From NCBI RefSeq assembly GCF_031624635.1, contig NZ_JAMQOQ010000001.1, forward strand, positions 620,001-684,000: a DNA stretch of 64,000 bases, in the 5' to 3' direction. Source of the DNA: Halogeometricum sp. S3BR5-2. Its GTDB lineage: Archaea > Halobacteriota > Halobacteria > Halobacteriales > Haloferacaceae. This document shows, piece by piece, positions 16,950 to 25,257 of this stretch. The first letter of the stretch is position 1, and each line of letters begins with the position of its first letter. The notes under the pieces are model-generated. The model saw only the letters and a program-made list of their open reading frames with translations. It ran no database searches and was not told the DNA's origin. A program made the position numbers and the translations under genes.

Positions 16950-16972
16950 GGTCATGTAAAACCCCACATACC

Positions 16973-16983
16973 CGGATTTAAAC
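16973..16983 (+). promoter_or_regulatory. TATA box of the ADP-forming acetyl-CoA synthetase gene
   Basis: GGATTTAAACG is centred about 29 nt before the ATG at 17008, predicting an almost leaderless mRNA. A weak ATGT...ACAT inverted repeat just upstream (about 16953-16970) could modulate it. Confidence 0.6.
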
Positions 16984-17007
16984 GGAAAGGGCGTCTACTT
17001 CCGAGCG

Positions 17008-19101
17008 ATGGGAGAGTTATCCGAATTGTTCGTGCCGCGGCGCGTCGCCGTCGTCGGCGCGACAGAGCGCGAGGGCTCCGTCGGTCGCGCCATCATGGAG
17101 AACCTCATCGAGGACTTCGACGGGGACGTCGTCCCCGTGAACCCGAAGTACGACGAGGTGTTCGGCGTTCCGGCGGTGGCCGGCGTCGGCGAATCCGACG
17201 CGGACCTCGCTATCGTGGTCGTCCCCCCGCACATCGCGGTGGACGCCGTGCGCGAGGCCGGCGAGGCCGGCATCCGGAACGTGGTGGTCATCACGGCCGG
17301 GTTCGGCGAGACGGGCAGCGAGGGCGCCTCGCGCGAGCAGGAACTGACCGAGGTGGCCGAGGCGTACGACCTCAACCTCGTCGGCCCGAACAGCCTCGGC
17401 GTCATGTCCACGCCGACGGGGATGAACGCCACGTTCGGCCCCGAGAACGCGACGGCCGGCGAGATGTCGTTCATGAGCCAGTCGGGCGCGTTCATCACCG
17501 CCGTGTTGGACTGGGCGAACGACCAGGGAATCGGCTTCAAGGACGTCGTCTCGCTCGGCAACAAGGCCGTCCTCGACGAGGCGGACTTCATCGACGCCTG
17601 GGGCGACGACGAGAACACGAGCGTCATCATCGGCTACCTCGAAGGCATCTCCGAGGGGCGTGAGTTCATCGACACCGCGCGCGAGGTGACCCAAGACACG
17701 CCCATCGTCCTCGTGAAGTCCGGGCGGACCGACGCCGGCGCGCAGGCGGCGTCCAGCCACACCGGCACAATCGCCGGGTCCGACCAGGCCTACGAGGCCG
17801 GACTGGAACAGGCGGGCGTCATCCGCGCGGAGTCGGTGCAGGAACTGTTCGACGCCGCGCGCGTGCTGGAGAGCCAACCGCTCCCCGAGGGCGACGACGT
17901 GGCCGTCATCACGAACGCGGGCGGTCCCGGCGTGATGACGACGGACGCCGTCGGCGACTCCCGCCTGTCGATGGCGTCGTTCACCGACGAGACGCTCGAC
18001 GAGTTCTCCGAGAAACTCCCCGAGGAGGGCAACATCTACAACCCCGTCGACATCGTCGGCGACGCCGACAACGAGCGCTTCCGGAACGCGTTGGACGTGG
18101 CGCTGGCCGACGAGAACGTCGGGTCGGCCATCGTCCTCTCGTGTCCGACGGCCGTCCTCGACTACGACGAACTGGCCGCCGACACTGTGGAGTTACAGGA
18201 GAAACACGACAAACCGGTCGCGGCCTGCTTCATGGGCGGCGAGCGCGTGAAACCGGCCGCCGAGGTGCTCACCGAGGCGGGCATCCCGAACTACTTCGAC
18301 CCCGCCCGCGCCGTCGGCGGACTCGACGCCCTCTCGCGCTTCCGCGACATCTCCGAACGCGAGTACGACGAACCGACGGCGTTCGACGTTGACGAGGAAC
18401 GCCCCCGCGAGATACTCTCGGACGTCGAGGGCCGCGAGGACACCCGCCTCGGCGTCGAGGCGATGGACCTCCTCGACGCCTACGGCATCGAGACGCCGCA
18501 GGGCGACATCGTCGACGCGCCGGAGGACGCCCTCACCGTCGCCGAGGACGTCGAGGGCGACGTGGTGATGAAGATAGTCAGCCCCGACATCCTCCACAAA
18601 TCCGACATCGGCGGCGTCAAAGTCGGTGTCCCGAACGAGGAGGTGTTCGACGCCTACGAGGACCTCGTCACCCGCGCGCGCAACTACCAACCGGACGCCA
18701 ACATCATCGGCGTCCAGGTGCAGGAGATGGTGGACCTCGACAGCGGCGTCGAGACCATCGTCGGCATGAACAAGGACCCGCAGTTCGGCCCCCTGCTCAT
18801 GTTCGGCCTCGGCGGCATCTTCGTCGAAGTGCTCGAAGACACGACGTTCCGCGTCGCGCCCGTCGCCGAGTCCGAGGCGCGGGAGATGACCGAAGAGATA
18901 GACTCCGCGCCGCTTCTCCGCGGCGCGCGCGGCCGCGACCCCGTCGACGTCGACGGCGTTACGGAGACGATTCAGCGCCTCTCGCAACTCGTCACGGACT
19001 TCCCGGCCATCCTCGAACTGGACATCAACCCCCTCGTCGCCACGCCCGACGGCGTGAAAGCCGTCGACGTGCGATTGACGGTCGACCCCGACCAACTCTG
19101 A
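17008..19101 (+). CDS. acd: Acetate-CoA ligase (ADP-forming), fused alpha-beta
   Basis: The 697-residue enzyme converts acetyl-CoA + ADP + Pi to acetate + ATP + CoA, the archaeal substrate-level phosphorylation route. Order of domains: CoA-binding Rossmann domain (VAVVGATEREGSVGRAI), succinyl-CoA-ligase-like domains with MSQSGAFITAVLDWA, the phosphohistidine segment SSHTGTIAGSD (about H251), and after about residue 470 the ATP-grasp beta part (VMKIVSPDILHKSDIGGVKV, FGLGGIFVEVLED, DINPLVATPDG). The alpha-beta fusion is the usual haloarchaeal form. The next gene begins 3 nt after its stop, so the two are almost certainly co-transcribed. Confidence 0.94.
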   Translation: MGELSELFVPRRVAVVGATEREGSVGRAIMENLIEDFDGDVVPVNPKYDEVFGVPAVAGVGESDADLAIVVVPPHIAVDAVREAGEAGIRNVVVITAGFGETGSEGASREQELTEVAEAYDLNLVGPNSLGVMSTPTGMNATFGPENATAGEMSFMSQSGAFITAVLDWANDQGIGFKDVVSLGNKAVLDEADFIDAWGDDENTSVIIGYLEGISEGREFIDTAREVTQDTPIVLVKSGRTDAGAQAASSHTGTIAGSDQAYEAGLEQAGVIRAESVQELFDAARVLESQPLPEGDDVAVITNAGGPGVMTTDAVGDSRLSMASFTDETLDEFSEKLPEEGNIYNPVDIVGDADNERFRNALDVALADENVGSAIVLSCPTAVLDYDELAADTVELQEKHDKPVAACFMGGERVKPAAEVLTEAGIPNYFDPARAVGGLDALSRFRDISEREYDEPTAFDVDEERPREILSDVEGREDTRLGVEAMDLLDAYGIETPQGDIVDAPEDALTVAEDVEGDVVMKIVSPDILHKSDIGGVKVGVPNEEVFDAYEDLVTRARNYQPDANIIGVQVQEMVDLDSGVETIVGMNKDPQFGPLLMFGLGGIFVEVLEDTTFRVAPVAESEAREMTEEIDSAPLLRGARGRDPVDVDGVTETIQRLSQLVTDFPAILELDINPLVATPDGVKAVDVRLTVDPDQL

Positions 19102-19104
19102 CCC

Positions 19105-20190
19105 ATGAACACGCTACTCGTCACCTCGACCCACGAAAGCACCGGCAAGACGGCCATCACCCTCGCGCTCGGCAAACTCGCACAGGAGCGCGGGAGTTCC
19201 GTCGGGTACATGAAACCGAAGGGCACGCGCCTGCAGTCGAACGTCGGGAAGACGCTCGACGAGGACCCGATGCTGGCCCGCGAGGTGCTCGGCCTCGACG
19301 CCGAGATGCACCAGATGGAGCCCATCGTCTACTCGCCCACGTTCGTCGACGGCGCCATCCGCGGACGCGAGGACGGCGACGAACTCGGCGAAATCGTCGA
19401 GGAGAACTTCGAGCAACTCGCCGAGGGCACGGACCTGATGCTCGTCGAGGGCGGCGGCGTCTGGTCGACCGGCGGCATCGTCGACATGACCGACGTCGAC
19501 GTGGCCGACCGACTCGACGCGGGCGTCCTCCTCGTCGCCGACTACACGAAGCCCTCGGACCTCGACGACCTGCTCGTCGCCGCCGAGCAGTTCGGCGACC
19601 GACTCGCGGGCGTGCTGTTCAACGGCGTCACCGACGCCGTCTTCGACGAACTCGAACAGGAGGTCGTCCCGTTCCTCGAAGGCCGGGGCGTCCCCGTCCT
19701 CGGCGTCGTCCCGCGCGAACAGGAACTCGCCGGCGTCACCGTCTCGGACCTCGCGGACGAACTCGGCGCGGACGTGGTGACGCGCGGCGACGAGGGGGCG
19801 TACGTCGAGCGGTTCCTCGTCGGCGCGATGGGCGGCGACTCCGCGCTCCGGTACTTCCGCCGGACGAAGGACGCCGCGGTCATCACCGGCGGCGACCGCT
19901 CGGAGATAATCACGGCCGCCCTCGAGGCGCCGGGCGTGAAGACCATCATCCTCACCGGCGGTCACCGGCCGCCGTCGGCCGTCCTCGGCAAGGCCGAGGA
20001 GAAGGGCGTCCCCGTGATGCTCGTCAACGGCGACACGCTGTCGGTCGTCGACCGCGCGGAGGACGTCGTCCACTCCGGGCGCACCCGCGACGAGCGGACG
20101 GTCTCGACGATGCGCGACCTGCTGTTCGAGCACACCGACGTGGACTCGCTGGTCGGTCCGGCCGACGGCGGCGACGCCGACGGGGAGTAG
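19105..20190 (+). CDS. Phosphotransacetylase-family protein (BioD-like plus DRTGG)
   Basis: The 361-residue protein has an N-terminal P-loop domain like BioD/CobQ (LLVTSTHESTGKTAITLALG, then LMLVEGGGVW) and a C-terminal DRTGG-type domain (about residues 215-330; VITGGDRSEIITAALE, ILTGGHRPP). This is the regulatory N-terminal half of large phosphotransacetylases; the catalytic Pta domain is absent, so it should not make acetyl phosphate by itself. Its 3-nt spacing behind acd points to control of acetate/acetyl-CoA exchange, perhaps by nucleotide or CoA sensing. That role is inference from context. Confidence 0.88.
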   Translation: MNTLLVTSTHESTGKTAITLALGKLAQERGSSVGYMKPKGTRLQSNVGKTLDEDPMLAREVLGLDAEMHQMEPIVYSPTFVDGAIRGREDGDELGEIVEENFEQLAEGTDLMLVEGGGVWSTGGIVDMTDVDVADRLDAGVLLVADYTKPSDLDDLLVAAEQFGDRLAGVLFNGVTDAVFDELEQEVVPFLEGRGVPVLGVVPREQELAGVTVSDLADELGADVVTRGDEGAYVERFLVGAMGGDSALRYFRRTKDAAVITGGDRSEIITAALEAPGVKTIILTGGHRPPSAVLGKAEEKGVPVMLVNGDTLSVVDRAEDVVHSGRTRDERTVSTMRDLLFEHTDVDSLVGPADGGDADGE

Positions 20191-20216
20191 GCTCTCCGCT
20201 CCGCCCGCGTCCTCGG

Positions 20217-20441
20217 CTACCGCTCTTCGTCGTTCTCGTTCTCGTCGCTCTCGTCGTTCTCGTCGCCGTCGCCACTCTCGCCGCGTCGGGAGCCGTTTAT
20301 CCCCGAGGGAATGACGAACCCCAGACCGAGCAGCGTCGCCCCCGCCAGCGGGACCGACCCGGTGAGCGCGTAGACGAGATACGCCGCGGGCACCGCGAGG
20401 ACGACGCCGACCAACACCACCCGCTGTTCGCGCGTGACCAT
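20217..20441 (-). CDS. Small two-helix membrane protein
   Basis: A 74-residue protein: two hydrophobic helices (VVLVGVVLAVPAAYLVYAL and VPLAGATLLGLGFVI, joined by a short turn) followed by a low-complexity acidic tail of Asp, Glu, Asn and Ser repeats (GDENDESDENENDEER). The ATG at 20441 is preferred over a start 31 codons upstream that would add an Arg-rich extension. It is convergent with the phosphotransacetylase-family gene and divergent from the histidine kinase. Function unknown. Confidence 0.7.
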   Translation of the reverse strand: MVTREQRVVLVGVVLAVPAAYLVYALTGSVPLAGATLLGLGFVIPSGINGSRRGESGDGDENDESDENENDEER

Positions 20442-20549
20442 CGACCCTAATCGGCGCCGCGCGGACAAACGGGTATCGGCGCGTCGTCCGTCCGAAGACC
20501 GAGAAATAGTCGTCAAGGTATAAGTGAGCCCCACAGAACGTCACTGTAG

Positions 20550-22244
20550 ATGGCGTGGCAGGTCACCCCGTACAGTCTCCCGCTTGCGCTCTCCGCCGTC
20601 GTCGCGTTCGCGGTCGGAGTCGGCTTAGCGCGGCGGCGACGGCGACCGGGGGCGACCGAACTGTCGGCGCTGCACGTCGCGCTCTCGGGGTGGGCGCTGG
20701 TCTCGCTGCTGGAGATTTCGAGCGTCCCCATCTCCCGGAAGATGACGTTCTCCGCGCTGCTGTACGGGTTCGTCGGCGCGACGTCCGTCTCGTGGCTCGC
20801 GTTCGCGGCGGCGTTCACCGACCGGTTGACGCGCGACGCGCGCGTCTGGGTGTCGCTCGCTACGCTCCCCGTCGCCGTCGTCGCCGCGGCGCTGGCCTAC
20901 CCGGCGACGACGCTCGTCTGGACCGACGTGCGGACGGAGGTGGTCGCCGGGAACGTCCACCTCGTGGTGGACCGCGGTCCCCTCTTCGTCGTCTTCTTCG
21001 TGTTCTGTTATCTGCTGTTGACGGCTGGAACGGCGCTCATCGCCCGCGCGACGCTGTCATCGCGGACGTACCGACAGCAGAGCGCCCTCCTGTTGGGCGC
21101 GCTGGCCGTCACGTGGGTCACGAACGTCGTCTACTTCTTCGGTCTGTTCCCGCCCGGATTGGACCCGACGCCGATGGCGTTCACCGTCTCGGGCGGCCTG
21201 TTCGCCCTCGCACTGCTGGAGTTCGACCTGTTCGACGCGCTCCCCGCCGCGCGGGAGGCGGTGCGCGACCACGTCATCGACGACCTGCGGGACGGCGTGG
21301 TCGTCGTCGTCGACGACGAGATATCCGATATCAACCCGGCCGCCGCGGCGGCGCTGGGCGAACCCGCCGACGCCGTCACCGGCCGGCGACTCGACGCCGT
21401 GGCCGCGACGCTGGCCGCGCGACTCGACGCCGGCGAGCGGTCCTTCGAGTACGCCCCGGAGTGGTGCGACGCCATCTACGACGTGCGCGTCTCCTCGTTC
21501 TCCTCGGTGACGGGGCGCATCGTCGGCGAGGTGATAACGCTCCGGGACGTGACCGCCCGCCGCCGGCGCGAACAGCGACTGAGCGTCATGAACCGCATGC
21601 TCCGACACGACCTGCGGAACGACCTCAACGTCGTCTCCGGCTACGCGTCGCTCGTCGCCGACGAACACGGCGACGAGACCGACCGGCGGGCGGCCGCGAG
21701 GAAGGTCGTCGAACGGGTCGAGGAGATGCTCGACACGGCGAACAAGGTCCGAGACGTCGAACGCGCCCTCGACAGCGGCAGCCACCCCCGCGAGCGCGTC
21801 GACGTCGGACCGATGCTCCGCGAACTGGTCGACCGCGCCGAGACGGACTCCCCGGGTTCGACGGTCGTCTACGACGGCCCCGACGCCGTCCCCGTCGTGG
21901 CGACGCCGCTCGTGGAGTCCGTCTTCGACAACCTCGTCGAGAACGCGATTCGGCACTGCGACGGCGACCCGACGGTCCGAGTCGCCGTCGAACTGGACGC
22001 GAACGCCGTCGTCACGGTCGAAGACGACGGGCCGGGCATCCCCGAACACGAACTGGACGCCATCCGCGCCGGCGGCGAGACGCCGCTTCGCCACGCCAGC
22101 GGGTACGGCCTCTGGTTGGTGACGTGGCTCGTCAACCAGTCCGGCGGCCGGGTGACGTTCGACTCCGACGCGACGGGGACGCGGGTCCGCGTGACGCTCC
22201 CGCGCGCGACGGAGGCCGACGAGGGGTCGGAGGCGACGGCGTGA
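20550..22244 (+). CDS. Membrane histidine kinase with 7TM sensor and PAS domain
   Basis: A 564-residue sensor kinase. Residues 1 to about 225 form seven hydrophobic helices of the haloarchaeal N-terminal 7TM sensor type. Residues about 230-340 are PAS-like and end in EVITLRDVTARRRREQRL. The H-box is NRMLRHDLRNDLNVVSGY (phospho-acceptor about H353). The HATPase domain carries the N-box NLVENAIRHC, the G1 box VEDDGPGIPEHE and the G2 region SGYGLWLVTWL. No response regulator is adjacent, so the partner is unknown. It is divergent from the small membrane protein gene. Confidence 0.92.
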   Translation: MAWQVTPYSLPLALSAVVAFAVGVGLARRRRRPGATELSALHVALSGWALVSLLEISSVPISRKMTFSALLYGFVGATSVSWLAFAAAFTDRLTRDARVWVSLATLPVAVVAAALAYPATTLVWTDVRTEVVAGNVHLVVDRGPLFVVFFVFCYLLLTAGTALIARATLSSRTYRQQSALLLGALAVTWVTNVVYFFGLFPPGLDPTPMAFTVSGGLFALALLEFDLFDALPAAREAVRDHVIDDLRDGVVVVVDDEISDINPAAAAALGEPADAVTGRRLDAVAATLAARLDAGERSFEYAPEWCDAIYDVRVSSFSSVTGRIVGEVITLRDVTARRRREQRLSVMNRMLRHDLRNDLNVVSGYASLVADEHGDETDRRAAARKVVERVEEMLDTANKVRDVERALDSGSHPRERVDVGPMLRELVDRAETDSPGSTVVYDGPDAVPVVATPLVESVFDNLVENAIRHCDGDPTVRVAVELDANAVVTVEDDGPGIPEHELDAIRAGGETPLRHASGYGLWLVTWLVNQSGGRVTFDSDATGTRVRVTLPRATEADEGSEATA

Positions 22245-22277
22245 GCGGGTGGAACGCGGGAATCCGAGCGTCTGTCC

Positions 22278-23393
22278 TCAGCACTCCCAGCCGCGGTCGC
22301 TGTCGTTCAGTCGCTCGCATCCCTCCTCGGTGACGGCGACGAGGTCCTCGATTCGGACGCCGAATCGGTCGGGCAGGTAGACGCCGGGTTCGACGCTGAA
22401 CACCATGCCCGATTCGAGTTCCCGGTCGTTGCCGGCGACGACGTACGGTTCCTCGTGGACCTCCAGACCGACGCCGTGGCCCGTCCGGTGGACGAACCGC
22501 TCGCCGTACCCCGCCGCCTCGATGACCTCGCGCGCCGCGCGGTCGACCGCTTCCGCCGCGACGCCGGGTTCGACGGCGTCGACGGCGGCCGCCTGCGCCT
22601 CGTGGACCACCTCGTGCACCTCGCGGAACTCCGCCGAGGGGTCGCCGTCGAAGACGACGGTCCGCGTCTGGTCGCTCGGGTAGCCGTCGACGCGCGTCCC
22701 GAAGTCGAGGACGACGGGGTCGCCCGCCCGAATCTCCCGGTCGCCGTGGCGGTAGTGCGGCATCGCGCCGTTCTCGCCCGCGCCGACCACCGTCTCGAAC
22801 GAGGTGCCGTCGCCGCCGGCGTCGGCGAGGGACGCCTCGACGTCGGCGGCCAGTTCGGACTCGGTCATGCCGACGGCGTCGGCGCCGAGTTCGCGCACGC
22901 GGTCCATCGCGGCGTCGGCCGCCGCGCCCGCCCGCCGCAGGGCGTCGAGTTCCGCCTCGTCCTTGCGGACGCGGAGGGGGGCGAGCACCTCGCTGGCCAG
23001 TCCGAACGTCGCCTCCGGCAGCACCGCGCGGAGGTCCTGCGTGAACCGCGCCCACATGGTGTCGTCGACGAGGAGTCGCGGCTCATCCGGGAGTCCGAGC
23101 GCCGAGACGGCCGCCTCGGTGGCTGCGGCGGGGTCCTCGCCGTCCGCCCACGTGCGCACGTCGTCGGCCCACGTCGCCGCGCGCACCTGCGTCTCGTACA
23201 GGTCGGGGACGAGGAACGCCGGGTCGCCCTCGGCGGGGACGAGAAAGAACAGGTGGCGCTCGCCCGGTTCCTCCGAGAAGCCCGAGAGGTAGAACAGGTT
23301 CGGACTGGGAAAGCAGACGAGGGCCTCGGCGCCCGCCTCGCGGAGTGCGGCCTGCGCGTCGCGCGTGCGACGCTCGAACGGGGTGGTCGTCAT
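22278..23393 (-). CDS. Xaa-Pro peptidase (M24 family)
   Basis: The 371-residue metallopeptidase cleaves peptide bonds involving proline, probably in cytoplasmic peptide turnover. An N-terminal creatinase-like domain (LVCFPSPNLFYLSGFSEEPG) precedes the pita-bread catalytic domain. The five metal ligands are in place: the two Asp of VVLDFGTRVDGYPSDQTRT, the His of HRTGHGVGLEVHEEPY, the Glu of VFSVEPGVYLPD and the Glu of GVRIEDLVAVTEEG. The start MTTTPFERR at 23393 is preferred over an ATG nine codons upstream. It is convergent with the kinase gene and divergent from the membrane protein gene. Confidence 0.93.
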   Translation of the reverse strand: MTTTPFERRTRDAQAALREAGAEALVCFPSPNLFYLSGFSEEPGERHLFFLVPAEGDPAFLVPDLYETQVRAATWADDVRTWADGEDPAAATEAAVSALGLPDEPRLLVDDTMWARFTQDLRAVLPEATFGLASEVLAPLRVRKDEAELDALRRAGAAADAAMDRVRELGADAVGMTESELAADVEASLADAGGDGTSFETVVGAGENGAMPHYRHGDREIRAGDPVVLDFGTRVDGYPSDQTRTVVFDGDPSAEFREVHEVVHEAQAAAVDAVEPGVAAEAVDRAAREVIEAAGYGERFVHRTGHGVGLEVHEEPYVVAGNDRELESGMVFSVEPGVYLPDRFGVRIEDLVAVTEEGCERLNDSDRGWEC

Positions 23394-23512
23394 GCGCGAG
23401 CGTTCCGCGTCTCGCCACAAGAAGCTCCGGATAGCGGCCGCCGGGCCGAGTGGCCGACTCGGACCGCGGCGCCGCCGGCCGTTTTATCCGCTCGCGCGAC
23501 TCAGCGACGCGT

Positions 23513-24595
23513 ATGTCGTGGCACGCGATAGACGCCTTGGACGACGCCCGCGCGTCGACGGCCGACCTCCTCCTCCCGTTCGACCTCGGGACGTGGCTCC
23601 GCCTCGCCCTCCTCGCCGTCTTCGTCGGCGCCGGCGCCAGCAGCGCCTCGGTCAACGTCAACGCCGGCGGCGCGGTGACGCCGGGGCTTCCGGGGGCGTC
23701 CGTCGAGTTCCCGTTCGGCGAACTACCCCTCCCGACTCCGGAGACGCTCCCGGACGTCGGAACCCTCGCGTTCGGCGTCGCGGCCGTCGTCGCCGCGCTC
23801 CTCGCCCTCGCACTCGCGTTCTGGCTCGTCTCCGCGGCGCTTGAGTTCGTGTTCGTGACGGGGCTGGTCGACCCCCCGGTTCGCATCCGAGCGCCGTTCC
23901 GCGCGCAGTTCGGGAACGGGCTCCGACTGTGGGCCTTCGAGGCGTGCGTCGGACTGCTCGCGCTTCTGGTCGTCGGCGTCCCCGCCGCCCTCGTCGTCCT
24001 CGGCGGCGTCGCCGTCGGGCCGGGACTGCTCCTCGCCCTCCTTCCGGTCCTCCTCGTCGGCGTCGGCGTCGCGTTCCTCGTCGCCCTCGTCCTGCGCCTC
24101 TCGACGGACTTCGTCGTCCCGACGATGCTCGCGGAGGACTGCGGCGTTCTCGACGGCTGGCGCCGCGTGCTTCCGACGATGCGCGCCGAGTGGGAGGAGT
24201 TCGCGCTCTACCTCCTCGCCCGCCTCACGCTGGGCGCCCTCGTCGGTGCGCTGGTCGCCGCGGGGGCGCTCTTTCTCGCCGTCCTCGTGGCGCTCCCGTT
24301 CGCGGTGCTCGGCGGCGCCGTCCTGTTCGCGTTCTCCGCGTCGGGACCGGGGGCGCTGCCGCTCCTCGCGTGGGCGCTCCTCGCCCTCGTCGGCGCGTGC
24401 TACCTCCTCGCCGTGGCCGCGGCGTCGGCGGTGCTCCTCGTTCCCGTAGTCACGTTCTTCCGGTACTACTCGCTGTTCCTGCTCGGACGCGTCGACGAGG
24501 GACTGGACCTCGTGGGCGCGACGCGGGCGACAGACGGCGACGCGGACGGGGAAGACGGCGGCGGCGCTGGCACTGGCGGACCGGCGGTGCGGTGA
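23513..24595 (+). CDS. Polytopic haloarchaeal membrane protein
   Basis: A 360-residue membrane protein with about six to eight helices; there is a longer extracytoplasmic-like loop at residues about 45-75 (rich in Gly, Pro and Val) and the conserved stretch FVVPTMLAEDCGVLDGWRRV in the middle, an amphipathic segment typical of glycerophosphodiesterase-associated membrane domains. The C terminus is an acidic Gly-rich tail. A TTTTATCC box 26-28 nt upstream of the ATG at 23513 fixes the start with a leaderless transcript. No transporter signature is recognisable; function unknown. Confidence 0.8.
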   Translation: MSWHAIDALDDARASTADLLLPFDLGTWLRLALLAVFVGAGASSASVNVNAGGAVTPGLPGASVEFPFGELPLPTPETLPDVGTLAFGVAAVVAALLALALAFWLVSAALEFVFVTGLVDPPVRIRAPFRAQFGNGLRLWAFEACVGLLALLVVGVPAALVVLGGVAVGPGLLLALLPVLLVGVGVAFLVALVLRLSTDFVVPTMLAEDCGVLDGWRRVLPTMRAEWEEFALYLLARLTLGALVGALVAAGALFLAVLVALPFAVLGGAVLFAFSASGPGALPLLAWALLALVGACYLLAVAAASAVLLVPVVTFFRYYSLFLLGRVDEGLDLVGATRATDGDADGEDGGGAGTGGPAVR

Positions 24596-24701
24596 CACGC
24601 CGGGGCGAACGTGCGGTCCGCCCCGTCGAACAGGTCGTTAAGCCCGTGGTTCGGGCGGGTAAGTGGTTCGTAACAATGACTGTATCTCGAAAGTGAACAG
24701 T

Positions 24702-24875
24702 ATGGTATTCGAGTGGATCTCGTACTTCGACTGCGGGGCGTGCGGTACCGTCGAACGGGCCGACGCGGTCGGCTACGACTCGCTGGGTTACCCCGAGTGT
24801 CCGGGGTGCGGCGCCCGAACCGGTCCGCTGGTCGGCGCCGGCGCGACGGAGACGGGCACCGAAGCGCTCGATTGA
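24702..24875 (+). CDS. Small zinc-ribbon protein
   Basis: The 57-residue protein has two CxxC knuckles, FDCGACGTVERAD and YPECPGCGARTG, separated by about 20 residues, which should bind one zinc ion. Such haloarchaeal mini zinc-finger proteins are numerous and mostly uncharacterised; nucleic-acid or protein binding is assumed. A hexacodon ORF (24676-24696) precedes it but I do not count that as a gene. The gene ends at 24875, 84 nt before the next small gene in the same direction. Confidence 0.75.
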   Translation: MVFEWISYFDCGACGTVERADAVGYDSLGYPECPGCGARTGPLVGAGATETGTEALD

Positions 24876-24959
24876 GTCCGCGCGGTCGGCGCCGCGTCCG
24901 TCCGAACGCCGTCGCCGCGGAGGGCAAGAGACAGGTGCGGCCGGCGCCGAGGGGAGCCC

Positions 24960-25190
24960 ATGAGTTGGCAGGAAGTCCGCGCGGACGACCGCATCACCGA
25001 GTGGGAGCGCAGCGACGGCAACGCGACCATCCGGCTTCGACGGCGCCCCGACGACACGTGGACGGTCCGACTGGACCGCCTCCATCAGGCCGAGGACGGG
25101 CGCGACTACCGGCGGGAGCGAGTCGACGGGGAGGACGAGGCGCGCGAACTCGTCGCCGCGTGGCGCGAGGAACACGACGTGGCGGAGTAG
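24960..25190 (+). CDS. Small basic-acidic haloarchaeal protein
   Basis: A 76-residue protein made of a short beta-rich part (ITEWERSDGNATIRLRRRPD, WTVRLDRLHQAEDG) and a C-terminal helix (DEARELVAAWREEHDVAE). Alternating charged and hydrophobic positions suggest a compact antiparallel sheet packed on a helix. No metal or catalytic motif. It ends in TAG and is convergent with the CBS-ParB gene. Composition agrees with real haloarchaeal coding sequence. Function unknown. Confidence 0.7.
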   Translation: MSWQEVRADDRITEWERSDGNATIRLRRRPDDTWTVRLDRLHQAEDGRDYRRERVDGEDEARELVAAWREEHDVAE

Positions 25191-25257
25191 GCGGTTCCTA
25201 CCGCCGGGTGGGCGGAGAACAGAGACGGGGTGAGCGGTCGCCGTCGGACCGTCGGCG

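Noticed and set aside
20217-20275. GTTCTCGTC-type repeats as a CRISPR or satellite
   Set aside because: They are the coding sequence of a Glu/Asp/Asn-rich protein tail; no spacers and no regular unit.
24676-24696. Six-codon ORF (MTVSRK) upstream of the zinc-ribbon gene as a third upstream ORF
   Set aside because: No TATA box at the right distance, and the ORF ends 5 nt before the gene without overlap, so I do not count it with the other two.
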